The position numbers and the translations under genes were made by a program. From Eustoma russellianum (Eukaryota > Streptophyta > Magnoliopsida > Gentianales > Gentianaceae): a DNA stretch of 64,000 nt. Location of the stretch: the NCBI GenBank assembly GCA_036186865.1, contig AP025055.1, positions 9,109,129-9,173,128 of the forward strand. The letters run 5' to 3'. Below the pieces are notes generated by a model. That model worked only from the letters and a program-made list of their open reading frames with translations. It was not told the DNA's origin and made no database searches. Shown here piece after piece: positions 10,139 to 22,584 of the stretch. Position 1 is the first letter of the stretch. Each line of letters starts with the position of its first letter.

Positions 10139-10886
10139 TTTTTTTTATGAAAAGAATATATTATTTAATGTCTCACTTATGGCGGAGAAAAGCCATATTA
10201 CAAAATTCAGTATATGCAAAAACATAATACAAAGCTCGAATGATGGCGCTTCTCCAATCGAATATGATATGCCGTATTAAAACCTTGTCAAGTAAAACCA
10301 CCCTTGTGGATAAAACCTTGACGAAGGAAAAAGCGTACATATTTATTCGACGGAGAATAGCGCATATCGTATATTTGAATGAATACATGAATGGAATGAT
10401 GCGAAATGATGTGTAAAATGATGGAACGTCGTTGGCGGAGGCTTGATACATTGCGTGGCCGCACTTGACATTGTTGAGCGTCAGGAAGAGCTTGCCAAGA
10501 GTATGTGGTTTCATATTGACGAGTACCTCAGAAACAGGGAGAAGAGCCGTTAGGAGTAACAAGACGTTTGTAAACAGCAGCAGACCAGATGAAAGACAAA
10601 ACATACCAGAGTCGTCTTGGCATGAAAACCTAGACGACAAGACGCAAGCAAAAGCCATGCAGGATTCCGTTCCCAGCCGCCAGACTATGTGTAGGAAGCT
10701 CCGTGTGGGCAGTATGTGGATGTGCCACCATGAAAAAACAGATACAAGAGCAAAAGTGAACCGAAACATTGTAAAATCAATAAAAGAAGCAGCATGCCAA
10801 AGAGTCATACAGACGAAGGATAAACGCACCGTGGTTGCCTGCGTTCGAAAACACAGGCAACTACCAAGAAAGTGGGCTGTCATGGA
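10139..10886 (-). other. LINE B 3' UTR with stem-loop module
   Basis: In the sense RNA the hairpin at 10834-10861 pairs GTTGCCTGTGT with ACGCAGGCAAC (11 bp, one U-G). The UTR also has the conserved 3' motif at 10264-10347 and the terminal CTCACTTATGGCGG box near 10171. The frame 10883-10173 is open for 236 codons, but I treat it as UTR. Confidence 0.75.
10264..10347 (-). other. LINE 3' stem-loop motif, copy B
   Basis: Conserved 3' motif. The stem arms are GTCAAG and CTTGAC (U-A type at the covarying pair), with an inner CCAC/GTGG hairpin. On the plus strand the arms are at 10283-10292 and 10317-10327. Confidence 0.85.
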
Positions 10887-13800
10887 TCAAAGTCGAAGTG
10901 TTGGTAGATGACGGTCCACATACAAGGCACCCCGTACCTCACATGGCAAGGCTTGTAAGTAGCGAGTGAGACCGGGAGAATGATATCCATATCTTGCAAG
11001 CTTATGTGGTGCCAAATTAGCTTCTCTTGGGCAATATTGAAGTGTAGAATTATTGAGTATGAGAAATTGTGATGCCCGGGCAATATCCGATGACAGCATT
11101 CCTGTGATTCGATCTTGATCAGCTAAGAAGGTAAGCAAAGATTAACAGTCCGTTTCAACTCTAAGACTGTCATGATGCTGAGCATAGAACATGAGAGCAA
11201 TCGTCAAAGCGTGAATCTCAGCCCGTAGAGGACTCAAAAGTGGCAGTGGAAAACTGATGGCCGAATGAAACGAACCCTGGCACGTCCGAAGTATGGCCGC
11301 CCCCGCTGACATTTGTTTACCTACAGCCGCATCCACATTTAGCTTTAACTTGCCTGTTGGTGGAAGTATCCAACGAACAATAGTGGCGTGTCTCATGCGC
11401 AACGGTGGAGAAAAGTGCTGAGCCACGAGATGTGATATGTTGCGGGCAAATTTCTTCCCATTAACTGAGGCACACCACGTGTAAATTGAACTCTTGAGCT
11501 TCGTGTAAAGCCGATCATAATCAAAAGTTTCTTCGCCAAACCTGCAGGAAGTGTACATTTTCCATATTTGCCACACCGCAATTGAAGGCACGACGGCAGT
11601 GAGCTGACCTGCCATTGTTCTGGATGATGACCGATGCCACCATCGAAGCAAGTGACATTTGATTGTACGCGAAGAAGGCAACGGGCCATGGAATGTGATA
11701 GACATGTCAACCCAAAGAGGGCGAATAAGCGGGCAATGTAAGAATACATGATCTTAGGAGTCATGATATTGCCGACAAAATATACATTGAGAAGGATAAA
11801 CTGTGAGCCATCCTCTGAAGTTGTCCACCATTGGAAGCGAGCAATGCCAAAGACGCCAAAGAAAGACCTTTTGTCTTGCATGCGTATTTTGCCACCAAAT
11901 GTACTTGGCTTCGACTTTGGGCAACCTAGCTGATATCAAATTGTATGCAGACCGAATTGAAAATTGACCATTCTCCTCTGGTGTCCAATGCAACAATCCA
12001 TTGATGATGGTAGTATGTCCATCCATGAACTCATGCGTGCGTGTTATGCGTTTCCATGTTGATGAGTCATAAATATGTGAATAGATGGAAGAACAATGAC
12101 CATATCTGGATCTACAAAAGGCTGCCCAAAGATTGTTTGAAGTGAAATACATCCACCATATTTGACAATCATATGCCTGTTGGACATGCAAACGAGATCG
12201 AATGCCTAATCCACCCGCTTCATGCGATTGGCATATAGTAGGCCAGGATTGCCAATGATGACGACCTTTCCATAGAAAGGATGCCATTCGCCTATGAAGA
12301 ATATGTATGATGCCCTTAGGCAATCTAGAGCTGGCGATGAGATGTGTGGGTAATGTATTAAGGACATGCTTGATAAGAGCTAGCCTGCCCACCATGGACA
12401 AGAAATTGGTAGACTAAGACGGTAGCTTAGCATCAAAATGAGCTAGAAGATTGGAGCAATACCCGGCCTTATTTATTCCCTTGTATAAGTATGAACACAA
12501 ATATTTGAGGGGCAGCGTTGTAGATCGCATCCCTAATGCAGTGGATGCCTGAGCCACCGAGGTCCCTTGTCCCACAACAAATTGACTTTTATTATAGTTT
12601 ACCAATTGACCTGAGGCTTGCTGATATATATCCAAAAACTTTTGAAATTTTGATAAGTTTCGTGGTGTACCATTAAGGAAAATTAATAAGTCGTCTGCGA
12701 ATCCCAAATGTGAAATACAAGGAGTGCGGCCTGCTCTAAATCCCTTAAGCTCTCCCGTTCGTATAAGATGATTCAATCCTCGTGTAAAACCTTCAGATGA
12801 CAAAATAAAAAGTAAAGAGGATAGAGGATCCCCCTGCTTGACCCCCCTACCAACAGGAAATGATTCTGTCAAAGTGCCATTGAGCAAAATTGAGCATGAC
12901 GTGCTGCGCAAGTTATTGATGATAATACGAACCAACCAAGCATCCATACCCATGCATTGCAACAGCTGCTGAAGATATTTCCAACTCACCCTATGAAAAG
13001 CTTTTGCCATGTATAAATTGATAAGAACTTGTCCTCCCTGTGTTTGCTTGTCTAGGACATGAACCATTTCCTGTGCCAACAAGACCTGCACTGTGATGTT
13101 GCGGCCCTTCATAAAGCCCGCTTGTTCAGGAGATATTATTCTGGGCAAGATACGTCCCAATCTGGTAGCGATCAGCCGCGTGATGGCCTTAGAAAGAAAA
13201 TTTGTTAGGCATATTGGCCTATAATCTGCGAAGGATTGGGGATTACTAACCTTGGGTATCAAAATAACGGAGGCTGCTGCCACTGCCTTAGGCATTCGGA
13301 TACCCAAGAAGAATTCTTGAAATGCTTTATGAACATCATTCTGGATATGGGGCCAAAACCGTCAGTAAAAAGAGCTAGGGTAGCCATCCGGACCTGCTGC
13401 ACTTGTCGGACTGAGATCCCATACCGAATCTTTAAACTCAGAAATCAAAGGAATGGCCGTCAACATAGTGTTATCATCGGCCGTTATCAGCGATGGAATA
13501 TATTGAAGAATTAATTCACATTCTAATATGGACTCCTCAACAAAGAGATGGGAAAAATAACTAACAACCTCAGCTTGGATGTCACATTGCTGCTCCAGTA
13601 TCGTGCCATCCTGTTTGGTTATTCTGCGGATCATCTGGTGGCATCGTTTACGCTTAACTGTCTGGTGAAAGAAAGATGTGTTAGCATCCCCATCCTTCAA
13701 CCACTTAATGTTTGCCTTTTGCATCCAATAGAGATACGCGCGTTTTTGAGCTAATCGCAGCTCGGCCATGCGCTGATGATACACGGATCGCGTAGAGTCT

Positions 13801-14741
13801 GTAGGATTAGCATCATAATCACGTTATGCGCTTTTAACTTCAGTTTCTGCTAGTGATACCGCATCAAAGATGTTTCCAAATATATCCTTGTTCCATTGGC
13901 GTAAATCTTTACTCAAAAGAGATAACTTGCGATTTAATCCCCACATGCCGCCTACAGTTGGGTATGATTGCCACCTATGTATCACAAATGAGTCAAAATC
14001 AGCATGGGTTGCCCAAACGTCAAGATATCTAAATCGGGATGGTGTTCTTGGGACATCCAAGCCACATGTTAGAAGCAAAGGAGAGTGATCCGAGGTGGCA
14101 CGTGAGAGATGTTGAACTTGCATGTATGGGAAGAGATCTATAAGAGAATCCGAACTCAAGAACCGGTCTAAGCGTTGCCACACACGCCCTAGACCTCTTC
14201 CATCTGACCATGTGAAGGATGAGCCTTGAAATTGTATTTCATGTATCTGACAATGCAGAATAAAATCATTGAAGTCCTGCAATGTACGTAATGACGGCTG
14301 TGATCTGCCCCTATGTTCACCCAGTGTTTGAAACGTGTTAAAGTCTCCTCCGATAAGCCAAGGGATATCAAGTGATGTATGAAAATGCCGTAATTCATCC
14401 CATAGGATTCGCCGCTGGAGAATTGTATGCTTCCCATATACCCCTGTAAACCAGAAGCATTGGCCTGTAATACGCCATTGGAATTTTATGGAGTGATGTT
14501 GACTGCCATAGCTTTCGTCTGCTCTAGCGAGAAATGCATCCTTCCAAAAAAACCACATTTGATCATTACACACAGATATTGCATTAGAGAATCCAAATTG
14601 CAACTGGTATGATTGTAAAGCACTGGATCGGAGTTTAGGTTCGATTATGACTAGCAAGTAGACATTATGCTTACGAATTAGTGAAAGTAGCCTATGAAAT
14701 GAACTACGAATTCCTCTAAAATTCCATAATAAGAGCTTCAT
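10887..14741 (-). pseudogene. LINE B ORF2 (endonuclease, RT, zf-RVT, RNase H)
   Basis: The endonuclease is open from 14741 to 13824: N7 (WNFRG), E34 (IIEPK), D133/N135 (GGDFN) and SDH at 217-219 are all present. RT follows in pieces: 13784-13362 (IKWLKDGDANTSFF, SAAGPDGY), then after a frameshift 13307-12414 (FADYRPICLTNFLSKAITRL, GVKQGDPL, catalytic FADDLLIF). 12401-11754 is thumb/zf-RVT. 11705-11142 contains RNase H (KLNVDAAVGKQMSAGAAILR) ending in a nonsense codon after VETDC. The tail (NLAPHKLARYG...LPTLRL) runs to 10887. Gly-Asp-Phe-Asn and FADD show the catalytic centres were intact before the reading frame broke. Confidence 0.88.
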
Positions 14742-16117
14742 TGGGAAAGAGGATCAAAAGAGTTTGAGATGTGCGCTGCACGTAACCTGGTCAAGCGGGG
14801 AGAAGGCGGCTGATTTCGTCTATTGATTCGAGACCCCTGGCTTAAATGACTATATGGGTGTGCGTTTGATGCTTGTTCGTCTAAATTTGCATTTGTTGTC
14901 TCTATGTTGGCATGATCCATCAAGTCTGCCCCTGTTGGATTCTAAGTAGTGCGTGAATCAATATATGCTGCTTCAATTAAGTTGGCTATTTGGTCTGTTG
15001 CAATTCTATCTTGCTCGTCTGAGCATAGATCTGCTTCTGCATCCGAATGGGAATCAAGTATTGCGGCCCCGTGAAATTCTCCTATAATTGAATCATCGAC
15101 ACCTTTCAAGCGTGACATATCCTGAATATTTGATATAGTGTTGATGGCAATCATATCTGGGGATGAGGGCAATTCAGTTATGTGCTGATCCGGCTGCAAT
15201 TCTGCTGAATGGTGAGCATCGGGCTCTATGATCGGATCTGCAGTGGAAGGCCCCACCTTTTTGGGGGTCCATCGTTGCTTCTGTGTGTTTATTGATTTCT
15301 TTGAGCGTGGAACTTCTGTTGGTTTGCTCTCCTGCAGACGCGGCTACGTAGGGTTTTCGGTGCCACATTCGGTGAGTACGTGTCCGAGTTTATAGCAAGA
15401 GGAGCAGTATTTCGGCAGATCTTCGTACTCAACATTCTGCATGATTACTCGAGATGGTGTTTGGATGAAGATCCTTTGTGGCAATTCTTTGGAAACGTCC
15501 AATTCAACACAAACTCGTGCCATCGACGGACGATTTATCGTGACTGTTGCTGAATCCAATTTAAGGGGCGTGCCTAGCATCGCAGCTATTTGAAAGAGCG
15601 AATCTTTGCGATGCATGTGAAGAGGTAGGCCTGGCAACGTGGCCCAGATCGGAACAACAGGCACCTCTTTTGTAGGATCGTAATCTGGAGTCCGTTTCGT
15701 AATTCGCATCTGCTTGCCTGAAATAATCCATCCTCTTCTGGAAAAGCATCTTATGTAATCTAGCTCTTGATCAAAATGAAGAACGATATGTGTTGGATGT
15801 AAAAGTCCCACCTTTACCGCCCCAACGAAACCAATCCGATCAATGGCGAAACGTATGGTAGCTAATGGCGGACGACCATACCAGAATGTGCCTACCAATG
15901 TATATCAAAAAGGAGCTGCTAAAGAATTGATTTCTTCCTCTGAAAATATGATCATGGGGCTGCCTTTATATCTCTGAACAGGTTTCGGCTGTATTTGGGC
16001 TGCGGGTGCAAAGAGTGACGCAAACGAACGCTTGGGTGATGCCGCAACAGCGGCTGAGGAATCATTCATGGTGGTGAGATGGCTGGGTTGCAGAAAACGG
16101 CGACGAAAGGCAGGCAA
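14738..16117 (-). pseudogene. LINE B ORF1 (DUF4283-like plus CCHC knuckle)
   Basis: It starts at the ATG at 16117 or an internal ATG ~15 codons later. Segment 16117-15905 gives the N-terminus ending RYKGSPMIIFSEEEINSLAAPF. A stop follows and 15898-15344 continues with FWYGRPPLATIRFAID and VPIWATLPGLPLHMHRKDSLF, the DUF4283 region, then the knuckle CSSCYKLGHVLTEC. The acidic C-terminal part continues frameshifted to DPLSQ and a TGA at 14738-14740. The protein family binds LINE RNA to form the ribonucleoprotein. The stop overlaps the ORF2 start as ATGA, as in LINEs D, F and G. Confidence 0.8.
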
Positions 16118-16173
16118 TGAGCGGCGGTGGCGGCTACGCCGCCAGCCATGAAGATCGCTCCGAGAGCATGGCC

Positions 16174-17088
16174 GAAACTATTGTTATGGCGAATCTTCAA
16201 CTCTCCATCCACGAAACTATTGTTATGGCGAATCTTCAACTCTGCACTGCCTTTTGAGGACTACATTGGCCGCTATACAGTGATACGCCCTACGCAGTGT
16301 TCTTTCTGTAGGCAAGCTTCTGCCTCAGTCGCTCATGGTGGTATCGTTCATCAGAATCTTCACTCGCTGGAGTTTTGAAAATTTTTATTCCAGCTATCAC
16401 TGTCTTAAACATCTGAAAACTCTATGCACAGCTCATATATGGGGATTCCACATCCTTCTCGACTACTAGGCTACGGAATGCTATACATTTTGACATTAAT
16501 ATGTGGATTCACAAGATACAGGGAACCAAGCTTAAAGCTGGTTCAAATATTTCTCTCTCCTAGATCCCACACATTAAGTCCGCTCGCCTCAAGATTGTTA
16601 GGTGGAAATGCCCGCCCTCTGGTAGATTCAAACTGAATGTGGACGCTGCCGTGGGTGCTCGGCATGCTGCAGGCGGAGCACTATTGCGTAATCATCACGG
16701 AGAGTGTGTGCGAGCCATATCCTTCCGTTTGCCGCGCTGCACACCATTGTTGGCTGAAATCCAGGCAACTTTATTTGGTCTCTTATATTTTCTTCCATTA
16801 CACCGCTCAATTATGATAGAATCCGACTGTGAGCATTTGGTGTTGAGATTGCGAACTACACAGCCAATTTTTGGCAATTATCATTTGTGCCTATTACACT
16901 CGTTACTTCAGGCGCATGAGCTGTCAATCACACATGTGTATCGAGAATCTAATATGATAGCTCACTACTTAGCTCAGCACGCTATGCTCCATCCGGAGAC
17001 AACATCCTTCGCCAGTCACAATCTGCCATCTTTGGTCCATGCCTCTTTATTACTTGATCTCACCTCAGCAAGTCTGCGCATAGGCTGA
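16174..17088 (+). pseudogene. LINE C ORF2 C-terminus: zf-RVT and RNase H
   Basis: KLLLWRIFNSALPFEDYIGRY and CSFCRQASASVAH give the zf-RVT end; a frameshift follows. RNase H is open at 16639-17088: DAAVGARHAAGGALLRNHHGE, AEIQATLFGLLYF and IESDCEHL carry the D..E..D residues. The fourth position is His (NMIAHYLAQHA). The frame ends with SASLRIG and TGA. It is closest in text to LINEs D and G. Confidence 0.85.
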
Positions 17089-17991
17089 TCATCAAGTCTT
17101 CCGAATGGATTGGCGCACTTTCTTATCCTCTGCCTGTGCTCATGTGAGTGCACGCAGACATGGTTTGAGGACTATCGGAGGATATGGCGAGCGCCACTAT
17201 AACAATGTCTTCCACATGGATTGGCACACATCTGCTGTCGCTGCCTGTACTCTTGTCAGTGCAGGCAGCTTTGGTGAGCTTATCATCTTGTCGTTACATT
17301 TTCTTAGTATGTATTTGCTATGCATGATTGATGTACTTTTCGGTAATGCTGCTGCATGGGCGTTTTGGTGTCTTCAACTTTCGATGGTCACCGCTCTCCT
17401 AAGTTTCCGTATGGATTGGCTCATCTTCCGCTCCCCTGCCTGTGCCTCACAGGGTACAGGCAGACCGGGTATGTATTACACTCGTTGGGTTGGTGCCTTT
17501 TCATTATATTGCAAATATGTGCTTCACGCATGCTGTGGTTTGTATGCTGCATGGCTGGACTCATTGGTGGCTTGTTTCCACGACAATGCTGCATGTACTG
17601 ACAAAGGCAATTGGAAGCTTTTATGGGGCCTTCATACTCTTCTCCAAACGCAACTCATGATGGCGCATACATTCTCCTGTCGAGAGCTTGGTCACGCACT
17701 GGAGGTGCTTCTCACTCGGGCGACAATACATGCCAGATCATTGTATTTAATATGTTCCATAATTGATATCCATGACAGTCGTATAAATATGTACGCTTTT
17801 TCCTTCGCCAAGGTTTTATCCACAAGGGTGGTTTTTCTTGGCAAGGTTTTAATGCGGCATATCGTATACGGCTGGAGATATATCATCCTTAGTTTTTTAA
17901 TTCATAGGTTTGCATATTCGGACACTTTGTAATATGGTTTTTCTCCGCCATAAGTGAGGTTTTATCATAATAAATTTTCGTTTCAAAAAAA
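17089..17991 (+). other. LINE C 3' UTR with three stem-loop modules
   Basis: Three hairpins lie at 17130-17157, 17240-17269 and 17436-17463. The second pairs GCTGCCTGTAC with GTGCAGGCAGC (one U-G). The third pairs CTGCCTGTGCC with GGTACAGGCAG (one G-U). Each follows an ATGGATTGGC box by 15-25 bases. The stretch 17105-17932 is open in one frame (275 codons), which may be chance. Confidence 0.75.
17782..17870 (+). other. LINE 3' stem-loop motif, copy C
   Basis: Arms are GCCAAG and CTTGGC (C-G type), around an inner CCAC-AAGG-GTGG hairpin. It begins at TATAAATATGTACGC and ends at GCGGCATATCGTATA. Confidence 0.85.
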
Positions 17992-18011
17992 TAATATATA
18001 TATATATATAT

Positions 18012-18736
18012 CGATTGTTTAATCTTGCAGACCATTGTTTACGAAGATTTGCCTTTATTCTGCACTGACTGCCGCAGACTGGGACATGCACTCGTTGATT
18101 GCTCATCCAAAGGAGAAACGAGTATTCCACCACCACCTCCTCTGCCTCCCCCCGTTCGTCAGCCCAAAACGCGGTGGACCCCTGTTAAATGTAAACCAGC
18201 TGCAAATCCTTCAGCACATGAGGGAATCGCTGATGTTGAAGCCCCCAAGGACAACGTCATCAATATCGAAGGATTTATGGCTCAAAGTGCACAGCCTCCT
18301 TTATCGACAGTTGATCCATCACACGTTCCGGGCGATCTGGACGACGCAGACAATGACTCAGATGATGCTGTCCAGTTGCCTTCTGACCATGTTCCTGATG
18401 CTTCGCTGCAGGACGAGTTCTGTGATGCGGTGGATTTACCTCTCCCAGCTGATACCACGCAACCTGAGATTGGGCATGCTTCTGACACTGGTAGAGGATA
18501 TCTGGATGGTTTCTGCGGATGTGACCCGCCGCATGCAGCTCATGCAGCCCTCGCCGGATGATGAATTGCTAATCTCGTGCTTTTAGGACCCTCCGGCGGA
18601 TGCTGCGTTTATTCCTGTGGTCCCACGCCGAAAGCGTCGTTCCCGCAAGGATCTTCCTCCTTTGCCGCCATCGACCATCTTGACACGTAGTGCCTCACAA
18701 ATTATTCAGGGAAGTTCCTCTACCCTTACCCAATGA
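18012..18736 (+). pseudogene. LINE D ORF1, C-terminal half
   Basis: The frame opens at IVYEDLPLFCTDCRRLGHAL, giving a complete CCHC knuckle (C-x2-C-x4-H-x4-C). It continues with a proline run (PPPPPLPPP), KTRWTPVK and an acidic region. A frameshift near 18500 moves the end to another frame, which closes at KDLPPLPPSTILTRSAS and STLTQ-TGA (18734-18736). The DUF4283 half is missing through 5' truncation. Confidence 0.8.
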
Positions 18737-21700
18737 ATATATTAATATGGAATATTCGAGGCATGCGTGCCTCTCTGCCCCGATTATGTGATTTGATTCG
18801 TGAACATACATTAAATTTACTTGCTTTGATTGAACCTAAACATACTCCGTCACAGATAACGGGATATGGCTTACGTCTTGGTTTCACACAGACTTATGTT
18901 TCGCAGTCTGAGCATATTTGGTTTTTTTGGCGGGATAATGAGTTCCGTTTGCTTGCCATGCAGGACAAGGATCAGGTGGTCCATCTTACATTACAGTCAC
19001 TACCATTACAATATACTTTTGTCCTTTCATTAGTCTATGCGAAACATACGCCCTCTCAGCGTCAAGTCCTTTGGCAATCTATGTGTGAATTCAATAACAC
19101 ATTGCAGTTACCCTGGCTAGTGGGGGGTGATTTCAATACTTTTCGATCTCTGGAGGATCACAGTGGAAGATCCACCGCAACTCTGACATCATTATAGGAT
19201 TTCAATGAGTGTATTGAAGACTGTTCTCTTATGGCCCCCCTTTTCATGGCACCCGGTTTACATGGGCGGATGGCAGGGGCCTTGGCCGAGTTCAACGAAG
19301 ATTAGATTGGATTTTTGTTAACTCTATGTTTCAAGATCGGTTTGAAAACTTGCAGTTAACTCATTTGCCTCGGAGGACTTGTTATCATACTCCACTCCTT
19401 TTGATATGCAAACTGACTTCACCGCCATCCCGTCGCTCCTTTCGATTTTTGGATGCATGGCTACATCATTCGGATTTTCTACCCTATGTACAAATTGCTT
19501 GGCAAGCTTATCCAACAACGGGTGGAATGCATGGTTTTTATGAAAAATTATTTGCTTTAAAGAAAGATATACAAAGATGGAATAAATATGTCTTTGGAAA
19601 TATTTTCAACAATCTGAAACATGCAGAAGATTTGTTGAATCGTGCAAAAAGCCGTTGGGATGAATCGCCCACGGAGGATAGGCGGCATGCCTATTATAAG
19701 GCCAAGGCAGATTATTTGCTTGCCGCAAAATATGAAATGCAGTTTTGGAAACAGAAGGCAAGGGTTAAATGGTTAAATGAAGGAGATGCTAACACAAGTT
19801 ATTTTCACTCCATTGTTAAAAGTCGCCGCTCTCAGCTTCAAATACAGCAAATCCGAAACCCTGAGGGCACTCTACTTACTATTCCAGATGATATCATGGC
19901 TTCTGCTGTTGATTTCTACACTGCTTTATTTACACGGGAGGCAACACACAATTACTCGGAGATTCTTTCGCACATTCCATGTTTACTATCTGAGCGTGAC
20001 AATATTATGCTAACTCAGCTTCCGTCGGAGTCGGAGGTAAAGACAGCTGTGTGGAGCTTAGATCCTCAGAGTGCCGCAGGACCAGATGGCTTTCACGGTA
20101 TTTTTTTCCGCTCATGCTGGAATATTACACATTCGGATGTTCTAAAGGCAGTGTAGGAGTTTTTTCTTGGAGTTCCGCAACCAACAGTCATGGCCCGTGC
20201 ATTGATTGCATTGATCCCGAAGATTCAATCTCCACAAACATTTAGTGACTTTCGCCCAATTTGTCTTACGAATTTCTTGAGTAAAGTCTGTACTCGTATA
20301 CTTGCCACACGCCTCGGGACGCTCTTGCCACGGTTAATATCACCGGAGCAAATAGGATTCTTACCGGGACATGATATCTCGACACAAATATTATTGGCAC
20401 AGGAGATGATACATATGATGGATAAAGGGGATCTCAGTTATGCTTGAAGTTAGACATGATGAAGGCGTTTGACAGGGTAAGCTGGGAATGTCTGGAGCTT
20501 TTATTGGGTAAATTTGGCTTTTCGGATTTTTTCATACGAGTGGTTATTAATCATCTTAGTGCCACTCGGTTATCAGTTTTAATCAATGGGCAACCATCAC
20601 CACCATTTCGTCCATTTCACGGAGTAAAGCAGGGCAACCCACTGTCTCAATTTATATTGTCATCTGAAGGTTTTAGCAGGGGCTTAAAGTCACTTACTGC
20701 AGCAGGACACATCCAATCTTTTCGGCTGGGGCGTATTCCCTTTGCTATCACACACTTGGCGTATGCTGATGATTTACTTATTTTTCTCCGAGGCACACAG
20801 CGAAACCTTAAGCATTTTCGTGAATTCTTAACTCAGTATGAAACAACATTTGGACAAAAGGTTAATTATCACAAAAGTAATTTCATCCCTTCAGCAAATG
20901 TTGCCTCACATCAGATACGCGTCTTTAAGGATATTCTTGGTATGCGGCTCTCTTCTCTTCTTTTTCGGTATCTAGGTTCCTATCTACACAAAGGAATTAA
21001 TAGAGCAAGGTACTGCACCTCCCTGTTGCAACACATGGATGGTCGTTTACACGGGTGGCATACCCGACTCCTTTCACATGCTGGCCGTTTAGTCCTGCTG
21101 CGCTCAGTGGTTGCTGCTCTCCCATTGCATAATTTAGCAGCCGGTGGTTTACCTAAATCAGTCCTCCGAAATATTAATAGAAAAATGCCTTCTTTCTTTT
21201 GGGGCAACCGTCATCATTGGGTATCATGGTCCAAACTTACACATCCCATTGAAGAAGGGGGTCTAGGTCTTCAGGATCTTAGCCAGCTTCAACAGGCATA
21301 TCATTGCAAAATATGGTGGACATACCATAAAAATGACACTTTGTGGAGTAGCTATATGCATATGAAGTATGGCAGAAGAGGTGATTTTGTGCCGCGCCTC
21401 CCAGACTCGCCGGTATGGAAGTTAATCTGTCGCATACATCCTATGTGTATATCCCATACAACTGGTTCGGGTCATTTCCTTTCGTGGACGCCATCTTCTA
21501 CAGGTGAGTTCACTCTTAAATCTGCATACGATGTTTGCCGGACATCTATCTCCACGCAACTATCGGCAAAATTTATTTGGTTCAAGCATCACTCTCCATC
21601 CACGAAACTATTGTTATGGCGGGTCTTTCATTCTGCTTTGCCTTTCGAGGACTACATTGTCCTCTACACTGTGATGTGCCCTAAGCAATGTCCTTTTTGT

Positions 21701-22584
21701 AAGCAGGCTTCAGCATCAGTTGCTCACATCTTTCTCCACTATGATCGCATCCTTCCGATTTGGGCGTTTTTTGCTTCGGAACTACACGGTCTACTGCCAG
21801 CAGTGCCCACCCTACGGCAATATTTATTATCATGGTGGTATCGTTCCTCAACGTCATCAATATCTAGAGTTTTAAAAATTGTTGTACCAGCTATCTAGTT
21901 TCAAACATATGGAAGCTCTATGCTCAACTCACGTATGGAGATTTAACATCATTTTCGGCCATCATGCTGCGAAATGCTATACATTTTGACATTAATGTGT
22001 GGATTCAAAAGATACAGGGATCCAATCTCTCAGCAGGATCAAGCCTTTCTCTTTCCTGGATTTCACGCCTTCGCCCACCACGCCTTAAACTTGTTAAATG
22101 GAAATGCCCGCCCTCAAGTAGACACAAGATGAGTGTGGATGCCGCCATCGGTGCTAGATATGCTGCGGGGGGAGCAATTTTGCGGAATCATCATGGGGAT
22201 TGTGTGCATGCCATATCCTTCCGACTGCCACCGTGCACACCACTGATGGCAAAAATCCAGGCAACTTTATTTGGTCTCTTATATTTTCTACCATTTTGCC
22301 GATCCATTATGATAGAATCCGACTGTGCGTACATGGTGTCGTGACTACATACCACGCAGCGAATTTTTGGCAATTATCATCTGCGCCTCCTACACTCTTT
22401 ACTGCAGTCACATGGATTGGAGATCACTCATGTGTATCGAGAAACTAATATGGCAGCTCACTACTTAGCTCAGCACGCAATGCTTTGCCCAGAGACAGGA
22501 TATTTCGACAGTCATACTCTCCCAGCCTTGGTGCGTGCATCACTACTTCTCGATCTCACGTCAGCTAACCTGCGCGCAAGTTGA
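18733..22584 (+). pseudogene. LINE D ORF2
   Basis: ATG at 18733 overlaps the ORF1 stop. The endonuclease (18733-19197: WNIRG, LIEPKH, GGDFN) meets a TAG. At 19326 the catalytic SDH has become CYH, so the nuclease is lost. RT pieces at 19326-20156, 20190-20447 and 20444-21898 contain SAAGPDGF, FRPICLTNFLSKV, KLDMMKAFDRVSW and YADDLLIF. GVKQGD is changed to GVKQGN followed by a short deletion. RNase H (21964-22344, then frameshifted) has DAAIGARYAAGGAILRN and MIESDC. It ends SANLRAS-TGA at 22584. Confidence 0.87.

Larger units (their letters stand above)
10139..16171 (-). mobile_element. LINE B, essentially full length
   Basis: Read on the minus strand, the order is short GC-rich 5' leader, ORF1 (16117-14738), ORF2 (14741-10887), 3' UTR with stem-loops, and the conserved 3' end at 10160-10350. 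The 3' terminus is a T-run (10139-10147, plus strand) in TA-rich LTR sequence. The ~6 kb length matches LINEs E, F and G. Several nonsense codons and frameshifts make it inactive. Confidence 0.85.
16172..18011 (+). mobile_element. LINE C, 5'-truncated
   Basis: This plus-strand copy starts inside the zf-RVT region of ORF2, head to head with LINE B, and runs through RNase H, 3' UTR and conserved 3' end to a (TA)n tail at 17992-18011. The first 39 bases are tandemly duplicated (GAAACTATTGTTATGGCG at 16174 and 16213), a junction irregularity of the kind 5' truncation can leave. Confidence 0.85.

Noticed and set aside
10465..10911. 148-codon plus-strand frame opposite the LINE B 3' UTR
   Set aside because: Antisense shadow of LINE B with no recognisable protein features.
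10139..18011. LINE B and LINE C as one twin-primed (5'-inverted) element
   Set aside because: LINE B has its own complete 3' UTR and terminal motif in minus orientation, so it is a separate insertion head to head with C.
18282..18488. Ser-rich antisense frame in LINE D ORF1
   Set aside because: Complement of the acidic ORF1 region; reading its Asp/Glu codons backwards gives Ser-rich text.
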